Shown one piece after another: positions 1-7,327 of a stretch of 18,475 nucleotides of DNA. How positions within the stretch are numbered: position 1 is the stretch's first letter; the number at the start of each line of letters is the position of its first letter. The stretch spans positions 1-18,475 of the forward strand of contig CAXRIA010000044.1 in the NCBI GenBank assembly GCA_964230805.1. Reading direction: 5' to 3'. The position numbers were made by a program, and so were the translations under genes. The stretch is from Flavicella sp964230805 (GTDB lineage: Bacteria > Bacteroidota > Bacteroidia > Flavobacteriales > Flavobacteriaceae). Under the pieces are notes generated by a model. The model worked only from the letters and a program-made list of their open reading frames with translations, ran no database searches and was not told the DNA's origin.

Positions 1-1842
1 ACTCAAGAAGAAACGACCCAAGAGATGGATCAAAAAACCGCAGAAAACGAAGCGACTCTAAAAGCCGTAGAATCGATTGAAGAGGATGTGGCTGCTAGTT
101 CAGAGAAAGAACAAGAAGAAAAAGCAAGCATTCCTGCAAAAGATTTCCAATCCATGGATATGGAGCAGCTTGTGGCAGAGTTGAATGACTTGATAAAAAA
201 TCAAAAAGTGCATTTGATCAAATCCAACGTGGATGCGATCAAAAAAATATTCGATTCAAAATTTGGTGCCTTGCTCGCAGAAAAAAAAGCAGCTTTTCTT
301 GCAGAAGGTGGAGAATCGATTGATTTTCACTATGCAAGTCCTGTCAAAGTTTCTTTCAATCAACTCATGTCTCAATACAAATCTTTGAGAAATAAGTACT
401 ATTCAGATCTTGAAAATCAATTGAAGGATAATTTAAACAAGCGAATAGAAGTCATTGATGAGCTGAAGGCGATTATTGAAAAAGCCGACTCGGCCACCAT
501 GTACAAAGAATTCAAAACAATTCAAGATCGTTGGAAAAAGATCGGAGCTGTACCCCGAACAAAATACAACACCACTTGGCGAAATTACCACCACCATGTG
601 GAACGATTTTATGATTTACTGCACTTAAACAATGATCTTCGTGGATTGGACTTCAAACATAATTTGGAGGAGAAGCTCAAAATTATTGAAAAAGCAGAGG
701 CGCTTGCGAAAGAAGAAGACATTCCGAAAGCCTTCAAAGAATTGCAAGAACTTCATAAAAAATGGAAAGAAGATATTGGTCCTGTGTCACGGGAACACCG
801 CGAAGATGTTTGGCAAAAGTTTAGTCAAGCAACAAAAGTTATTCACGACAGGAGAGACGATTATTACCAAAGCCAAAAATCACAGTTCGAGGATAATATG
901 AAGTTGAAGTTGGCGGTCATACAGTCTTTAGAAGCCTTTGATGTTGCTGAAAATAAAACCCATAGCGATTGGCAAAAAAGTATCAAGGAATTTGAAGTGA
1001 AAAGAGAAGTTTTTTTTACCATTGGAAGAGTTCCTCGTGCGAAAAGTCAAATTATTTGGGAACAACTCAAGGCGGCGACAAAAAAGTTCAACCAAGCGAA
1101 AAATACGTTTTACAAAGGTCAGAACAAAACACAGCAGTCCAATTTAGAGCAAAAGCGAGCGCTTATAGCTTTGGCAGAATCTTTGAAAGACAGCGATGAT
1201 TTTGAGAAGACAACGCAAGAAATGAAACGAATTCAAGCAGAATGGAAAAAAATTGGCTACGTACCAAGAAAGTTCTCTGATCAAATCTGGAAACAATTTA
1301 AGGGAGCTTGCAATCATTACTTTGACAGGCTTCACGAAATACAAGACAGTGGTTCTCCAGAACAAAAAGAAGCACTTGCAACAAAAAAAGAATTTATTTC
1401 TCAAATACAAGGCGTTGTTGGAAATGAGGAGGTGAAACTGGAAGAGGTGAAGGCTTACATTGAAACATGGAATAAAATTGGGAGGGTGCCACGAAAAGAA
1501 AAAGAAATTGAGGTGCGTTTTCACAAGCTAATCGAAAAACTATACAAGCAACTTAAAATCGAAGGAGAAGCGTTGGTCTTGTTAAAGTACAAAATGGAAA
1601 TGGATGCTCATTTGAGCAGTGGTAATGCGAGAAAATTAGATGGAGAAGTCGTGTTCTTGCGAAAAAAGATCGACGAAATTTCAAAAGAAATTCAGCAACT
1701 GGGGAACAATATCAGTTTTATTGCAAATGCAAGCGAAGAAAATCCGTTGGTTCAAAACGTAAAAAAATCCATCGAGAGTCAAACAAAAGAGTTGGCCTTG
1801 TGGAAAAAGAAACTCTCTTACATTCGAAGTTTGGAATTGTAA
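1..1842 (+). CDS. DUF349 repeat protein, 5' end outside the window
   Basis: A long, highly charged, mostly helical protein whose frame is open from base 1. The first ATG in the window is at base 25 (605 aa from there), but the true start is probably upstream, because relatives I recall have a longer acidic N-terminus. Numbering from that ATG, five copies of a DUF349-type repeat are visible near residues 159-200, 235-280, 318-365, 400-440 and 478-515. Each is built around W-K-x-I-G-x-V-P-R (for example WKKIGAVPR, WKKIGYVPR, WNKIGRVPR) followed by an aromatic-rich helix. The C-terminal 80 residues look like a coiled coil (VFLRKKIDEISKEIQQLGNN). There is no signal peptide or membrane segment, so it is probably cytoplasmic. 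The family has no role that I can state with confidence. The pseudouridine synthase gene starts 35 bp downstream on the same strand. The repeat family call is firm; the function is unknown. Confidence 0.88.
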   Translation, partial: TQEETTQEMDQKTAENEATLKAVESIEEDVAASSEKEQEEKASIPAKDFQSMDMEQLVAELNDLIKNQKVHLIKSNVDAIKKIFDSKFGALLAEKKAAFLAEGGESIDFHYASPVKVSFNQLMSQYKSLRNKYYSDLENQLKDNLNKRIEVIDELKAIIEKADSATMYKEFKTIQDRWKKIGAVPRTKYNTTWRNYHHHVERFYDLLHLNNDLRGLDFKHNLEEKLKIIEKAEALAKEEDIPKAFKELQELHKKWKEDIGPVSREHREDVWQKFSQATKVIHDRRDDYYQSQKSQFEDNMKLKLAVIQSLEAFDVAENKTHSDWQKSIKEFEVKREVFFTIGRVPRAKSQIIWEQLKAATKKFNQAKNTFYKGQNKTQQSNLEQKRALIALAESLKDSDDFEKTTQEMKRIQAEWKKIGYVPRKFSDQIWKQFKGACNHYFDRLHEIQDSGSPEQKEALATKKEFISQIQGVVGNEEVKLEEVKAYIETWNKIGRVPRKEKEIEVRFHKLIEKLYKQLKIEGEALVLLKYKMEMDAHLSSGNARKLDGEVVFLRKKIDEISKEIQQLGNNISFIANASEENPLVQNVKKSIESQTKELALWKKKLSYIRSLEL

Positions 1843-1876
1843 TGCGTTTGCAGTCAAAGATGATTTTATATTCAAC

Positions 1877-2461
1877 ATGAGGCAACACCATCATTTTAAG
1901 GTAAACAAACCGTACGGATACATCTCTCAATTTGTGAATAACAAAACTCGAAAAAAAAAGTTGCTCGGTGAATTGTTTGATTTTCCCCAAGGTACGATGG
2001 CCATTGGAAGATTGGATGCAAAGTCTGAAGGCTTACTTTTGTTGACGACAGATGGTAAGTTGAGCGACGCGATATGCAGTCAAAAAGTTGAAAAAGAATA
2101 TTACGCTCAGCTAGATGGTGTAATTACCCCAGAAGCTTTGAATGCATTGCAAAGAGGTGTGGAGATTGGTTTCGAAGGGAAACGCTATCTCACGAAACCT
2201 TGCAAGGCCAAAATTTTAAAAAATGTTCCCGATTTTCAAATGCGTGAAAAAAAAATCCGCGATGCACGTCATGGACCTACAAGTTGGGTTTCCATTGTGC
2301 TCAAAGAAGGGAAATTTCGACAGGTACGAAAAATGACCGCTGCTGTGGGGTTTCCAACCCTGAGGCTCGTTCGAGTGCGTGTCGGAAATATGTCTATCGG
2401 CTCCCTAGAACAAGGGCAAGTAGTGTCTTGCGATATAAACCAGTGTTTTGAAAAAGAATAG
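1877..2461 (+). CDS. rRNA pseudouridine synthase, RsuA/RluE type, without S4 domain
   Basis: A 194-aa pseudouridine synthase of the RsuA/RluB/E/F family, predicted to isomerise a uridine in ribosomal RNA. Visible motifs are the N-terminal KPYGYISQF (residues 11-19), the catalytic-aspartate motif GRLDAKSEGLLLLT with Asp47, and the C-terminal KEGKFRQVRKM (143-153) that shapes the active site. The N-terminal S4 RNA-binding domain of RsuA and RluB is absent. That matches the short RluE type, which modifies 23S rRNA U2457 in E. coli, but the exact target cannot be read from sequence. The ATG at 1877 is the only convincing start. The gene follows the DUF349 gene by 34 bp and may be cotranscribed with it. 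The his promoter and leader lie downstream, so it is not part of the his operon. The His-His-His near its N-terminus is unrelated to the his leader. Confidence 0.9.
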   Translation: MRQHHHFKVNKPYGYISQFVNNKTRKKKLLGELFDFPQGTMAIGRLDAKSEGLLLLTTDGKLSDAICSQKVEKEYYAQLDGVITPEALNALQRGVEIGFEGKRYLTKPCKAKILKNVPDFQMREKKIRDARHGPTSWVSIVLKEGKFRQVRKMTAAVGFPTLRLVRVRVGNMSIGSLEQGQVVSCDINQCFEKE

Positions 2462-2539
2462 CAGAAGTAAAATGCAAATTTAAAATAAGACAGAAACAAA
2501 AAATAGCAGGGAGACCGCGAGGTATTTTAATTTAATTGT

Positions 2540-2547
2540 TATATTTG
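2540..2547 (+). promoter_or_regulatory. Predicted -7 box of the his operon promoter
   Basis: TATATTTG is a perfect match to the Bacteroidota/Flavobacterium -7 consensus TAnnTTTG. No clear TTG is found 17-23 bases upstream, so the -33 element is weak or missing. A start about seven bases downstream, near 2554, would leave only about 11 untranslated bases before the leader peptide ATG. The placement fits a promoter for the leader and the whole operon. This is a motif match only, with no experimental support. Confidence 0.6.
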
Positions 2548-2564
2548 CACTGTAAAATTAAAAG

Positions 2565-2621
2565 ATGAACAACAAACAATTACATCATCACCATTCAAAC
2601 ACTTGTGATCAAACGAGCTAG
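2565..2621 (+). CDS. hisL: his operon leader peptide with four consecutive His codons
   Basis: An 18-codon ORF, MNNKQLHHHHSNTCDQTS, ending at TAG. Codons 7-10 are CAT CAT CAC CAT at 2583-2594. It lies 17 bases after a perfect -7 box, ahead of an intrinsic terminator, and immediately upstream of hisG. The start context is A-rich (ATTAAAAG before the ATG), like the other genes here. The inferred role is to sense charged histidyl-tRNA. A ribosome lacking it stalls on the run of His codons, and this decides whether the downstream terminator (2652-2686) forms. The enterobacterial his leader peptide has seven His codons and works the same way, but I see no sequence resemblance beyond the His run. 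The ORF is too short for normal gene callers. I use the symbol hisL by analogy of function. Translation has not been shown; the support is the position, the codon content and the complementarity described for the next elements. Confidence 0.82.
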   Translation: MNNKQLHHHHSNTCDQTS

Positions 2622-2665
2622 GAATGTTATGTCGTAATTAAACATATTTTCAAAAACCCGTTTGA
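2609..2665 (+). promoter_or_regulatory. Candidate antiterminator pairing in the his leader RNA
   Basis: TCAAACG at 2609-2615 is exactly complementary to CGTTTGA at 2659-2665, which is the top of the 5' arm of the terminator stem. The two structures therefore exclude each other. The upstream segment sits 14 bases after the last His codon and just before the leader stop codon (2619-2621). A ribosome stalled on the His codons leaves it free, so the operon is transcribed. A ribosome at the stop codon covers it, so the terminator forms. A weaker hairpin, ATCAC 2587-2591 with GTGAT 2605-2609, could hold the segment when the leader is not translated. A second TCAAAC at 2595-2600 is an alternative partner. 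Pairing was found by eye; no energies were calculated. Confidence 0.65.
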
Positions 2666-2686
2666 GCCATTCAAATGGGTTTTTTT
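2652..2686 (+). terminator. Intrinsic terminator acting as the his attenuator
   Basis: A 14-bp stem is formed by 2652-2665 (AAAAACCCGTTTGA) and 2671-2684 (TCAAATGGGTTTTT) with a single G-U pair and the loop GCCAT. The T run extends over 2680-2686. It lies after the leader peptide stop and 48 bases before the hisG ATG, so it would stop transcription before the first structural gene unless the 5' arm is captured by the antiterminator. A constitutive terminator of the upstream gene is unlikely, because the promoter and leader ORF lie between that gene and this hairpin. Confidence 0.85.
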
Positions 2687-2734
2687 CGTATATATGAAAT
2701 CCTTTGCCATTGCTCAAGCATAACTAAAAACAAA

Positions 2735-3595
2735 ATGACAAAATTAAAAATCGCCATTCAGAAATCAGGAAGATTGAATCAAGACTCCCTGAAACTATTG
2801 AAAGATTGTGGAATTTCAATCGACAATGGAAAAGACCAATTAAAAGCGGAGGCCCGTAATTTCCCCGTAGAAGTACTGTACTTGCGAAATGGAGACATCC
2901 CGCAATACTTGAGAGACGGTGTCGTAGATGTGGCTATTTTAGGAGAAAACACTTTGGTGGAAAAAGGAGAAGACTTGAAGATTATTGAGCGTTTGGGGTT
3001 TTCCAAATGCAGAGTCTCTTTGGCCGTTCCAAAAGAAGAGTCATTTCGTGATTTGAAAGATTTGGACGGAAAAAGAATTGCAACTTCTTATCCGAACACA
3101 GTAAAGAAATTTTTTGCAGAAAATAATATTACAGCCGATTTACACATCATCAATGGTTCTGTAGAAATTGCACCAAATATAGGATTGGCAGATGCAATTT
3201 GCGACATTGTTTCCAGTGGAAGTACCTTGTTTAAAAACGGTTTGAAAGAGGTTGTGAAAATGTCAGAAAGCGAAGCAGTTTTGACCACCGGTCCAAACCT
3301 CTCTGAGGCAAAAAGAGAAATTTTAAATACGGTACAATTTAGGATTCAGTCAGTGCTTAGAGGGCAAAATTCAAAATACATTCTTTTGAATGCCCCCAAT
3401 GACAAAGTAGCAGAGATTATAGAACTATTACCAGGAATGAGAAGCCCAACCGTATTGCCTTTAGCAGAAGAAGGGTGGAGTTCCATACACACCGTTGTAC
3501 AAGGAAAAAGAAAGTTTTGGGACATTATAGACGCGCTCAAAGAAAGAGGAGCAGAAGGAATTTTAGTAGTTCCGATCGAGAAAATGGTATTGTAA
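2735..3595 (+). CDS. hisG: ATP phosphoribosyltransferase, long form
   Basis: Catalyses the first committed step of histidine synthesis, ATP + PRPP to phosphoribosyl-ATP, in the cytoplasm. The protein has 286 aa. It begins with the typical sheet KLKIAIQKSGRL, and the PRPP-binding motif is DIVSSGSTL at 157-165. A C-terminal regulatory domain follows from about residue 205 (LPLAEEGWSSIHTVV at 241-255). That makes it the long HisG type, which is a self-sufficient hexamer inhibited by histidine. This agrees with the absence of hisZ from the operon. The ATG at 2735 is chosen because the frame upstream of it begins inside the attenuator stem; the resulting N-terminus aligns with the family. The gene is the first of the operon and lies 48 bases after the attenuator, so it is probably controlled both by attenuation and by feedback on the enzyme. 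Confidence 0.97.
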   Translation: MTKLKIAIQKSGRLNQDSLKLLKDCGISIDNGKDQLKAEARNFPVEVLYLRNGDIPQYLRDGVVDVAILGENTLVEKGEDLKIIERLGFSKCRVSLAVPKEESFRDLKDLDGKRIATSYPNTVKKFFAENNITADLHIINGSVEIAPNIGLADAICDIVSSGSTLFKNGLKEVVKMSESEAVLTTGPNLSEAKREILNTVQFRIQSVLRGQNSKYILLNAPNDKVAEIIELLPGMRSPTVLPLAEEGWSSIHTVVQGKRKFWDIIDALKERGAEGILVVPIEKMVL

Positions 3596-3630
3596 TTTTT
3601 AGGGCTTTTTGAAAAGTCAAAAGAGAAAAA

Positions 3631-4923
3631 ATGAACATAATAGAAAATCCAACACGAGATACTTGGGGTTCGTTGACCAAACGACCGTCCAAAAAAGAAA
3701 CCGATTTAGGAAGCATTATCTCCGAAGTTTTTGAAGAAGTTCAAAAAAAGGGAGACAAGGCACTAAAGTCGTATACAGCTCAGTTCGACAAAGTTGAAAT
3801 CGAAGAATTGCAAGTAAGTCGAGCAGAAATAGAAGCTGCGGACGCTCTTGTTTCAGCGGAACTAAAAGAAGCCATGGAACTGGCAAAACAGAATATCAAA
3901 ATATTCCACGCGTCACAGTTCATTCCCAAAAAAGTGGTTGAGACAACTGAGGGGGTTACTTGTTGGCAAGAAATGCGTCCAATTGAAAAAGTAGGACTCT
4001 ACATTCCAGGAGGAACGGCTCCTTTGTTTTCGACCATTTTGATGTTGGGAATCCCAGCGAAATTGGCGGGATGTAAAGAAATTATATTGTGTACGCCACC
4101 AGATCGTCAAGGAAAAGTAAACCCAGCTATTTTGTATGCAGCAAAATTAGTAGGTGTGACAACCATATACAAACTTGGAGGTGTACAGGCCATTGCTGCC
4201 ATGACATTGGGAACGGAATCTGTTCCGAATGTATATAAAATATTTGGTCCAGGGAATCAATATGTGACCGCGGCAAAACAATTTGCATTGACCAAAGGAG
4301 TTGCCATTGATATGCCTGCAGGACCCTCGGAGCTAATGGTGGTTGCAGACCAATTGGCCTTGCCAGAATTTGTGGCTTCCGATTTGTTGTCGCAAGCAGA
4401 ACACGGACACGACAGCCAAGTGATTTGTGTAGCGAATACCATAGAATCTCTGAAAGCAATTCAAGCAGAAGTGGCCGCTCAAATGGAAGTATTGCCAAGA
4501 AAAGAAATGGCAAAGAGTGCCATTGAGAATTCTCAGTTCGTATTGATAAAATCGTTGAAAGATCAAATTGATTTTATCAATGAATACGCAGCGGAACATT
4601 TGATTTTAAACGTGCAAAATGAAACTTTGTATTTGGATAGAATTATGAGTGCAGGTTCGGTTTTTATTGGGCCTTACACTCCTGAAAGTGCAGGAGATTA
4701 TGCCTCCGGAACCAATCACACCCTGCCAACCAATGCCTATGCGCGTATGTACAGTGGGGTGAATATGGATGCGTTTACAAAAAAAGTAACCTTTCAGAAA
4801 ATAACAGAGAAAGGCATCCAAAATATTGGTACGGCTATTGAATTAATGGCCGAGGCAGAAGGTTTGCAAGCCCATAAAAATGCGGTCACCTTGCGATTAG
4901 AAAACCTAAAAGGAAAAGCATAA
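3631..4923 (+). CDS. hisD: Histidinol dehydrogenase
   Basis: A zinc enzyme that oxidises L-histidinol to L-histidine in two NAD-dependent steps, the last two reactions of the pathway. At 430 aa it has the usual length. All key residues are present: zinc ligands Gln255 and His258 in SQAEHGHDSQ, Asp356 in ESAGDYASGTNH, and His415 in GLQAHKNAV. The catalytic pair Glu322-His323 lies in AAEHL. Each is offset by exactly four from the E. coli enzyme numbering as I remember it (259, 262, 360, 419, 326, 327). The glycine-rich YIPGGTAPLFST (124-135) is also typical. It follows hisG by 35 bp and is preceded by an A-rich stretch rather than a Shine-Dalgarno sequence. It is expected to be active. Confidence 0.97.
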   Translation: MNIIENPTRDTWGSLTKRPSKKETDLGSIISEVFEEVQKKGDKALKSYTAQFDKVEIEELQVSRAEIEAADALVSAELKEAMELAKQNIKIFHASQFIPKKVVETTEGVTCWQEMRPIEKVGLYIPGGTAPLFSTILMLGIPAKLAGCKEIILCTPPDRQGKVNPAILYAAKLVGVTTIYKLGGVQAIAAMTLGTESVPNVYKIFGPGNQYVTAAKQFALTKGVAIDMPAGPSELMVVADQLALPEFVASDLLSQAEHGHDSQVICVANTIESLKAIQAEVAAQMEVLPRKEMAKSAIENSQFVLIKSLKDQIDFINEYAAEHLILNVQNETLYLDRIMSAGSVFIGPYTPESAGDYASGTNHTLPTNAYARMYSGVNMDAFTKKVTFQKITEKGIQNIGTAIELMAEAEGLQAHKNAVTLRLENLKGKA

Positions 4924-5023
4924 AAGTTTTGGTTTTTTTCGACCATGCTTTTGTTGCGACTGTGAGGTAGTGATACCAAAAAGAAGGGAACAAAATAAAA
5001 TAGAAACATTAAAGACGCGAATC

Positions 5024-6067
5024 ATGTCTTTTGATTTAAATAACATAATTAGAGAAAACGTAGCCAAATTAAAGGCTTATTCTTCCGCCCGTGATGAGTT
5101 TGAAGAGGCCACTGCGCCAATGGTTTTTTTAGATGCCAATGAAAACCCATTTCAAAACGGCGTCAATCGGTACCCTGACCCCAAGCAAAAAAGCTTGAAG
5201 GAATTGCTTGCTGACTTGAAAAGTGTGCCCGCGAGTCAAATTCTTTTAGGAAATGGAAGTGACGAAGTACTAGATTTAATTTTTAGGGCCTTTTGCGAGC
5301 CCAAAGAAGACAACGTAATCTTGTTGCCACCTACCTATGGGATGTATGGAGTGCTCTCTGAATTGAATACGATCCAAACAAAAGAGGTCTTGCTTTCAGA
5401 AGATTTTGACATTCGAGTAAAAGAAACCTTGGAGGTTGTTGATAACAACTCAAAAGTGATATTCTTATGTTCTCCGAACAATCCCTCAGGAAATGCTTTT
5501 TCAGAAGAAAAAATCAAAGCGATTGTAGAGGGCTTTCCCGGATTGGTCGTTATTGATGAAGCCTATATTGATTTTTCTTCTCAGGAGAGTTGGTTGACAA
5601 AATTGGACAAATATCCCAATTTGATTGTGACACAGACCCTGTCCAAAGCATATGGAATGGCAGGAATTCGTTTGGGAATATGTTATGCCTCTCGGGAGGT
5701 AATTGCCATATTGAATCGAATCAAGCCACCTTACAACGTCAATGAATTGACCCAACAACGCGCGAAAGAACGATTGAACTCTTATAAAGAGGTAGAAAAA
5801 GAAATCGGTTTGATTTTAGAAGAACGAAAGAAATTAGAAGAAAAGCTTCAAGGCATTTCGTATATTTCCAAACAATACCCGTCTGATTCGAATTTTGTTT
5901 TGATCAAGGTGGACGATGCCAACAAGCGTTACAATCAATTGTTAGAAAAAGGAATCGTAATAAGAAATAGAACAACACAACCTTTGTGTGAAAACACTTT
6001 GCGTTTGACCGTGGGAACCGCTGATGAAAACACAAAACTAATCGCGGCGTTGAAAGATATGGACTAG
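5024..6067 (+). CDS. hisC: Histidinol-phosphate aminotransferase
   Basis: A PLP-dependent fold-type I aminotransferase that converts imidazole-acetol phosphate and glutamate to histidinol phosphate and 2-oxoglutarate. The protein has 347 aa. Visible residues are the Schiff-base Lys208 in TQTLSKAYGMAGIRLG, Asp178 and Tyr181 in VIDEAYIDFS, Asn153 in SPNNPSGN, Arg216 after the lysine, and the substrate carboxylate arginine Arg327 in LRLTVGT. The N-terminal RENVAKLKAYSSARDEF (10-26) is typical of HisC in this phylum. The frame stays open upstream to a GTG at 4970, but that extension is unlike the family, so the ATG at 5024 is preferred. The gap after hisD is 100 bp, the longest in the operon, and shows no convincing terminator. 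The specificity call relies on the operon as well as on the family. Confidence 0.96.
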   Translation: MSFDLNNIIRENVAKLKAYSSARDEFEEATAPMVFLDANENPFQNGVNRYPDPKQKSLKELLADLKSVPASQILLGNGSDEVLDLIFRAFCEPKEDNVILLPPTYGMYGVLSELNTIQTKEVLLSEDFDIRVKETLEVVDNNSKVIFLCSPNNPSGNAFSEEKIKAIVEGFPGLVVIDEAYIDFSSQESWLTKLDKYPNLIVTQTLSKAYGMAGIRLGICYASREVIAILNRIKPPYNVNELTQQRAKERLNSYKEVEKEIGLILEERKKLEEKLQGISYISKQYPSDSNFVLIKVDDANKRYNQLLEKGIVIRNRTTQPLCENTLRLTVGTADENTKLIAALKDMD

Positions 6068-6127
6068 GAGAATTTGACAGCTCACAATTTTTGTGACCTA
6101 CCACAACGCCTGAAAATTTACAGAAAT

Positions 6128-7267
6128 ATGAAAAAAGTACTTTTTATTGACAGAGACGGAACGTTAGCTATTGAACCCCCTGTTGACTATCAGTTGGATA
6201 GTTTGGAGAAATTGGAGTTCTATCCAAAAGTGTTTCAATACTTGAGTAAAATTGCAGCCGAGCTGGATTACGAATTGGTCATGGTGACCAATCAAGATGG
6301 ATTGGGAACAGACTCTTTTCCAGAAGATACTTTTTGGCCAGCGCAAAAAAAGCTGATACAAGCCTTTGAAAATGAAGGCGTGGTATTTTCGGAAGTTGTC
6401 ATCGATAAAACCTTTCCGCATGAAAATGCGCCTACAAGAAAACCGAGGACAGGATTGTTGCAGAAATACATCAACTCTGAAACCTATGATTTGAAGAACT
6501 CTTTTGTGATAGGAGACCGTTTGACAGATGTGGAATTGGCAAAAAATTTAGGCGCAAAAGCCATTTATATCAACAATGTAGCCGATTTGGCAGCTACCGA
6601 GCTTTCCGTACAAAAGGAAGCATTAGAAACAACGATTGCTTTAGAAACAAAAGATTGGAAGGCTATTTATGAGTTTTTAAAATTGGAAGATCGATGTGCT
6701 GAAATCACGCGCAATACCAACGAAACGAAAATTTACATCAAAGTCAATTTGGACGGCTCAGGTAAAAATGACATTTCCACAGGTCTTCATTTTTTTGATC
6801 ACATGCTCGATCAAATTGGAAGACACGGGGCCATGGATTTGACTGTAAAAGTAGCAGGTGATTTGGAAGTGGATGAACACCACACGATTGAAGATACCAT
6901 GATTGCTTTTGGTGAGTTGTTCAATCAGGCACTTGGAGACAAATTAGGTATCGAGCGTTATGGATTCTGTTTGCCAATGGATGACTGCTTGGCACAGGTT
7001 GCAGTTGACTTTGGTGGCAGAAACTGGTTGGAATGGGAGGCAGAATTCAAGCGAGAGAAAATAGGAGACATGCCGACAGAAATGTTTTTTCATCTTTTCA
7101 AATCGTTCACCGATGGTGCGAAGTGCAATTTGAATATCAAAGCATCGGGCGAGAATGAACACCACAAAATTGAAGGAATATTTAAGGCTTTTGCGAAGGC
7201 GATGAAAATGGCTGTAAAAAGAGATGCCAATAAAATGTTCTTACCGAGTACGAAAGGAATGCTATAA
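6128..7267 (+). CDS. hisB: Bifunctional histidinol-phosphatase / imidazoleglycerol-phosphate dehydratase
   Basis: A two-domain enzyme of 379 aa. Residues 1-165 form a HAD-family histidinol-phosphate phosphatase with the nucleophile motif DRDGT (Asp8, Asp10), TNQDGLG (55-61) and the metal aspartates in GDRLTD (129-134). Residues 190-379 form the imidazoleglycerol-phosphate dehydratase, with the metal-binding histidines in GLHFFDHM (219-226), DEHHTIED (249-256) and GENEHHKIEG (341-350). The phosphatase loop where the E. coli enzyme binds zinc with one histidine and three cysteines reads FPHENAPTRKPRTG here. It has no cysteine and looks shorter. I recall the same loop type in Bacteroides HisB, so it is probably normal for the phylum. 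The ATG at 6128 is chosen over an in-frame TTG at 6074, because it places the HAD nucleophile at the expected distance from the N-terminus. Confidence 0.97.
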   Translation: MKKVLFIDRDGTLAIEPPVDYQLDSLEKLEFYPKVFQYLSKIAAELDYELVMVTNQDGLGTDSFPEDTFWPAQKKLIQAFENEGVVFSEVVIDKTFPHENAPTRKPRTGLLQKYINSETYDLKNSFVIGDRLTDVELAKNLGAKAIYINNVADLAATELSVQKEALETTIALETKDWKAIYEFLKLEDRCAEITRNTNETKIYIKVNLDGSGKNDISTGLHFFDHMLDQIGRHGAMDLTVKVAGDLEVDEHHTIEDTMIAFGELFNQALGDKLGIERYGFCLPMDDCLAQVAVDFGGRNWLEWEAEFKREKIGDMPTEMFFHLFKSFTDGAKCNLNIKASGENEHHKIEGIFKAFAKAMKMAVKRDANKMFLPSTKGML

Positions 7268-7327
7268 ATAGGTTTTTAGGAATTGACTAAGAATCAAATT
7301 GAAAAGACGGAGAGTCGCAGAAAAAAA

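Noticed and set aside
1877..1897. Three consecutive His codons at the start of the pseudouridine synthase, considered as a possible second histidine-sensing leader.
   Set aside because: The codons are inside a full-length conserved protein, no terminator follows them, and similar His-rich N-termini occur in relatives of this enzyme.
2652..2686. Reading the his leader hairpin as the simple terminator of the pseudouridine synthase gene.
   Set aside because: It lies about 190 bases after that gene's stop, with a promoter box and a His-run ORF in between, and its stem is complementary to that ORF's 3' part.
4924..5023. TTTTGG and CCAAAA blocks in the hisD-hisC gap, considered as an internal terminator.
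   Set aside because: The loop would be over 40 bases, the stem is AT-rich and short, and there is no T run after the second arm.
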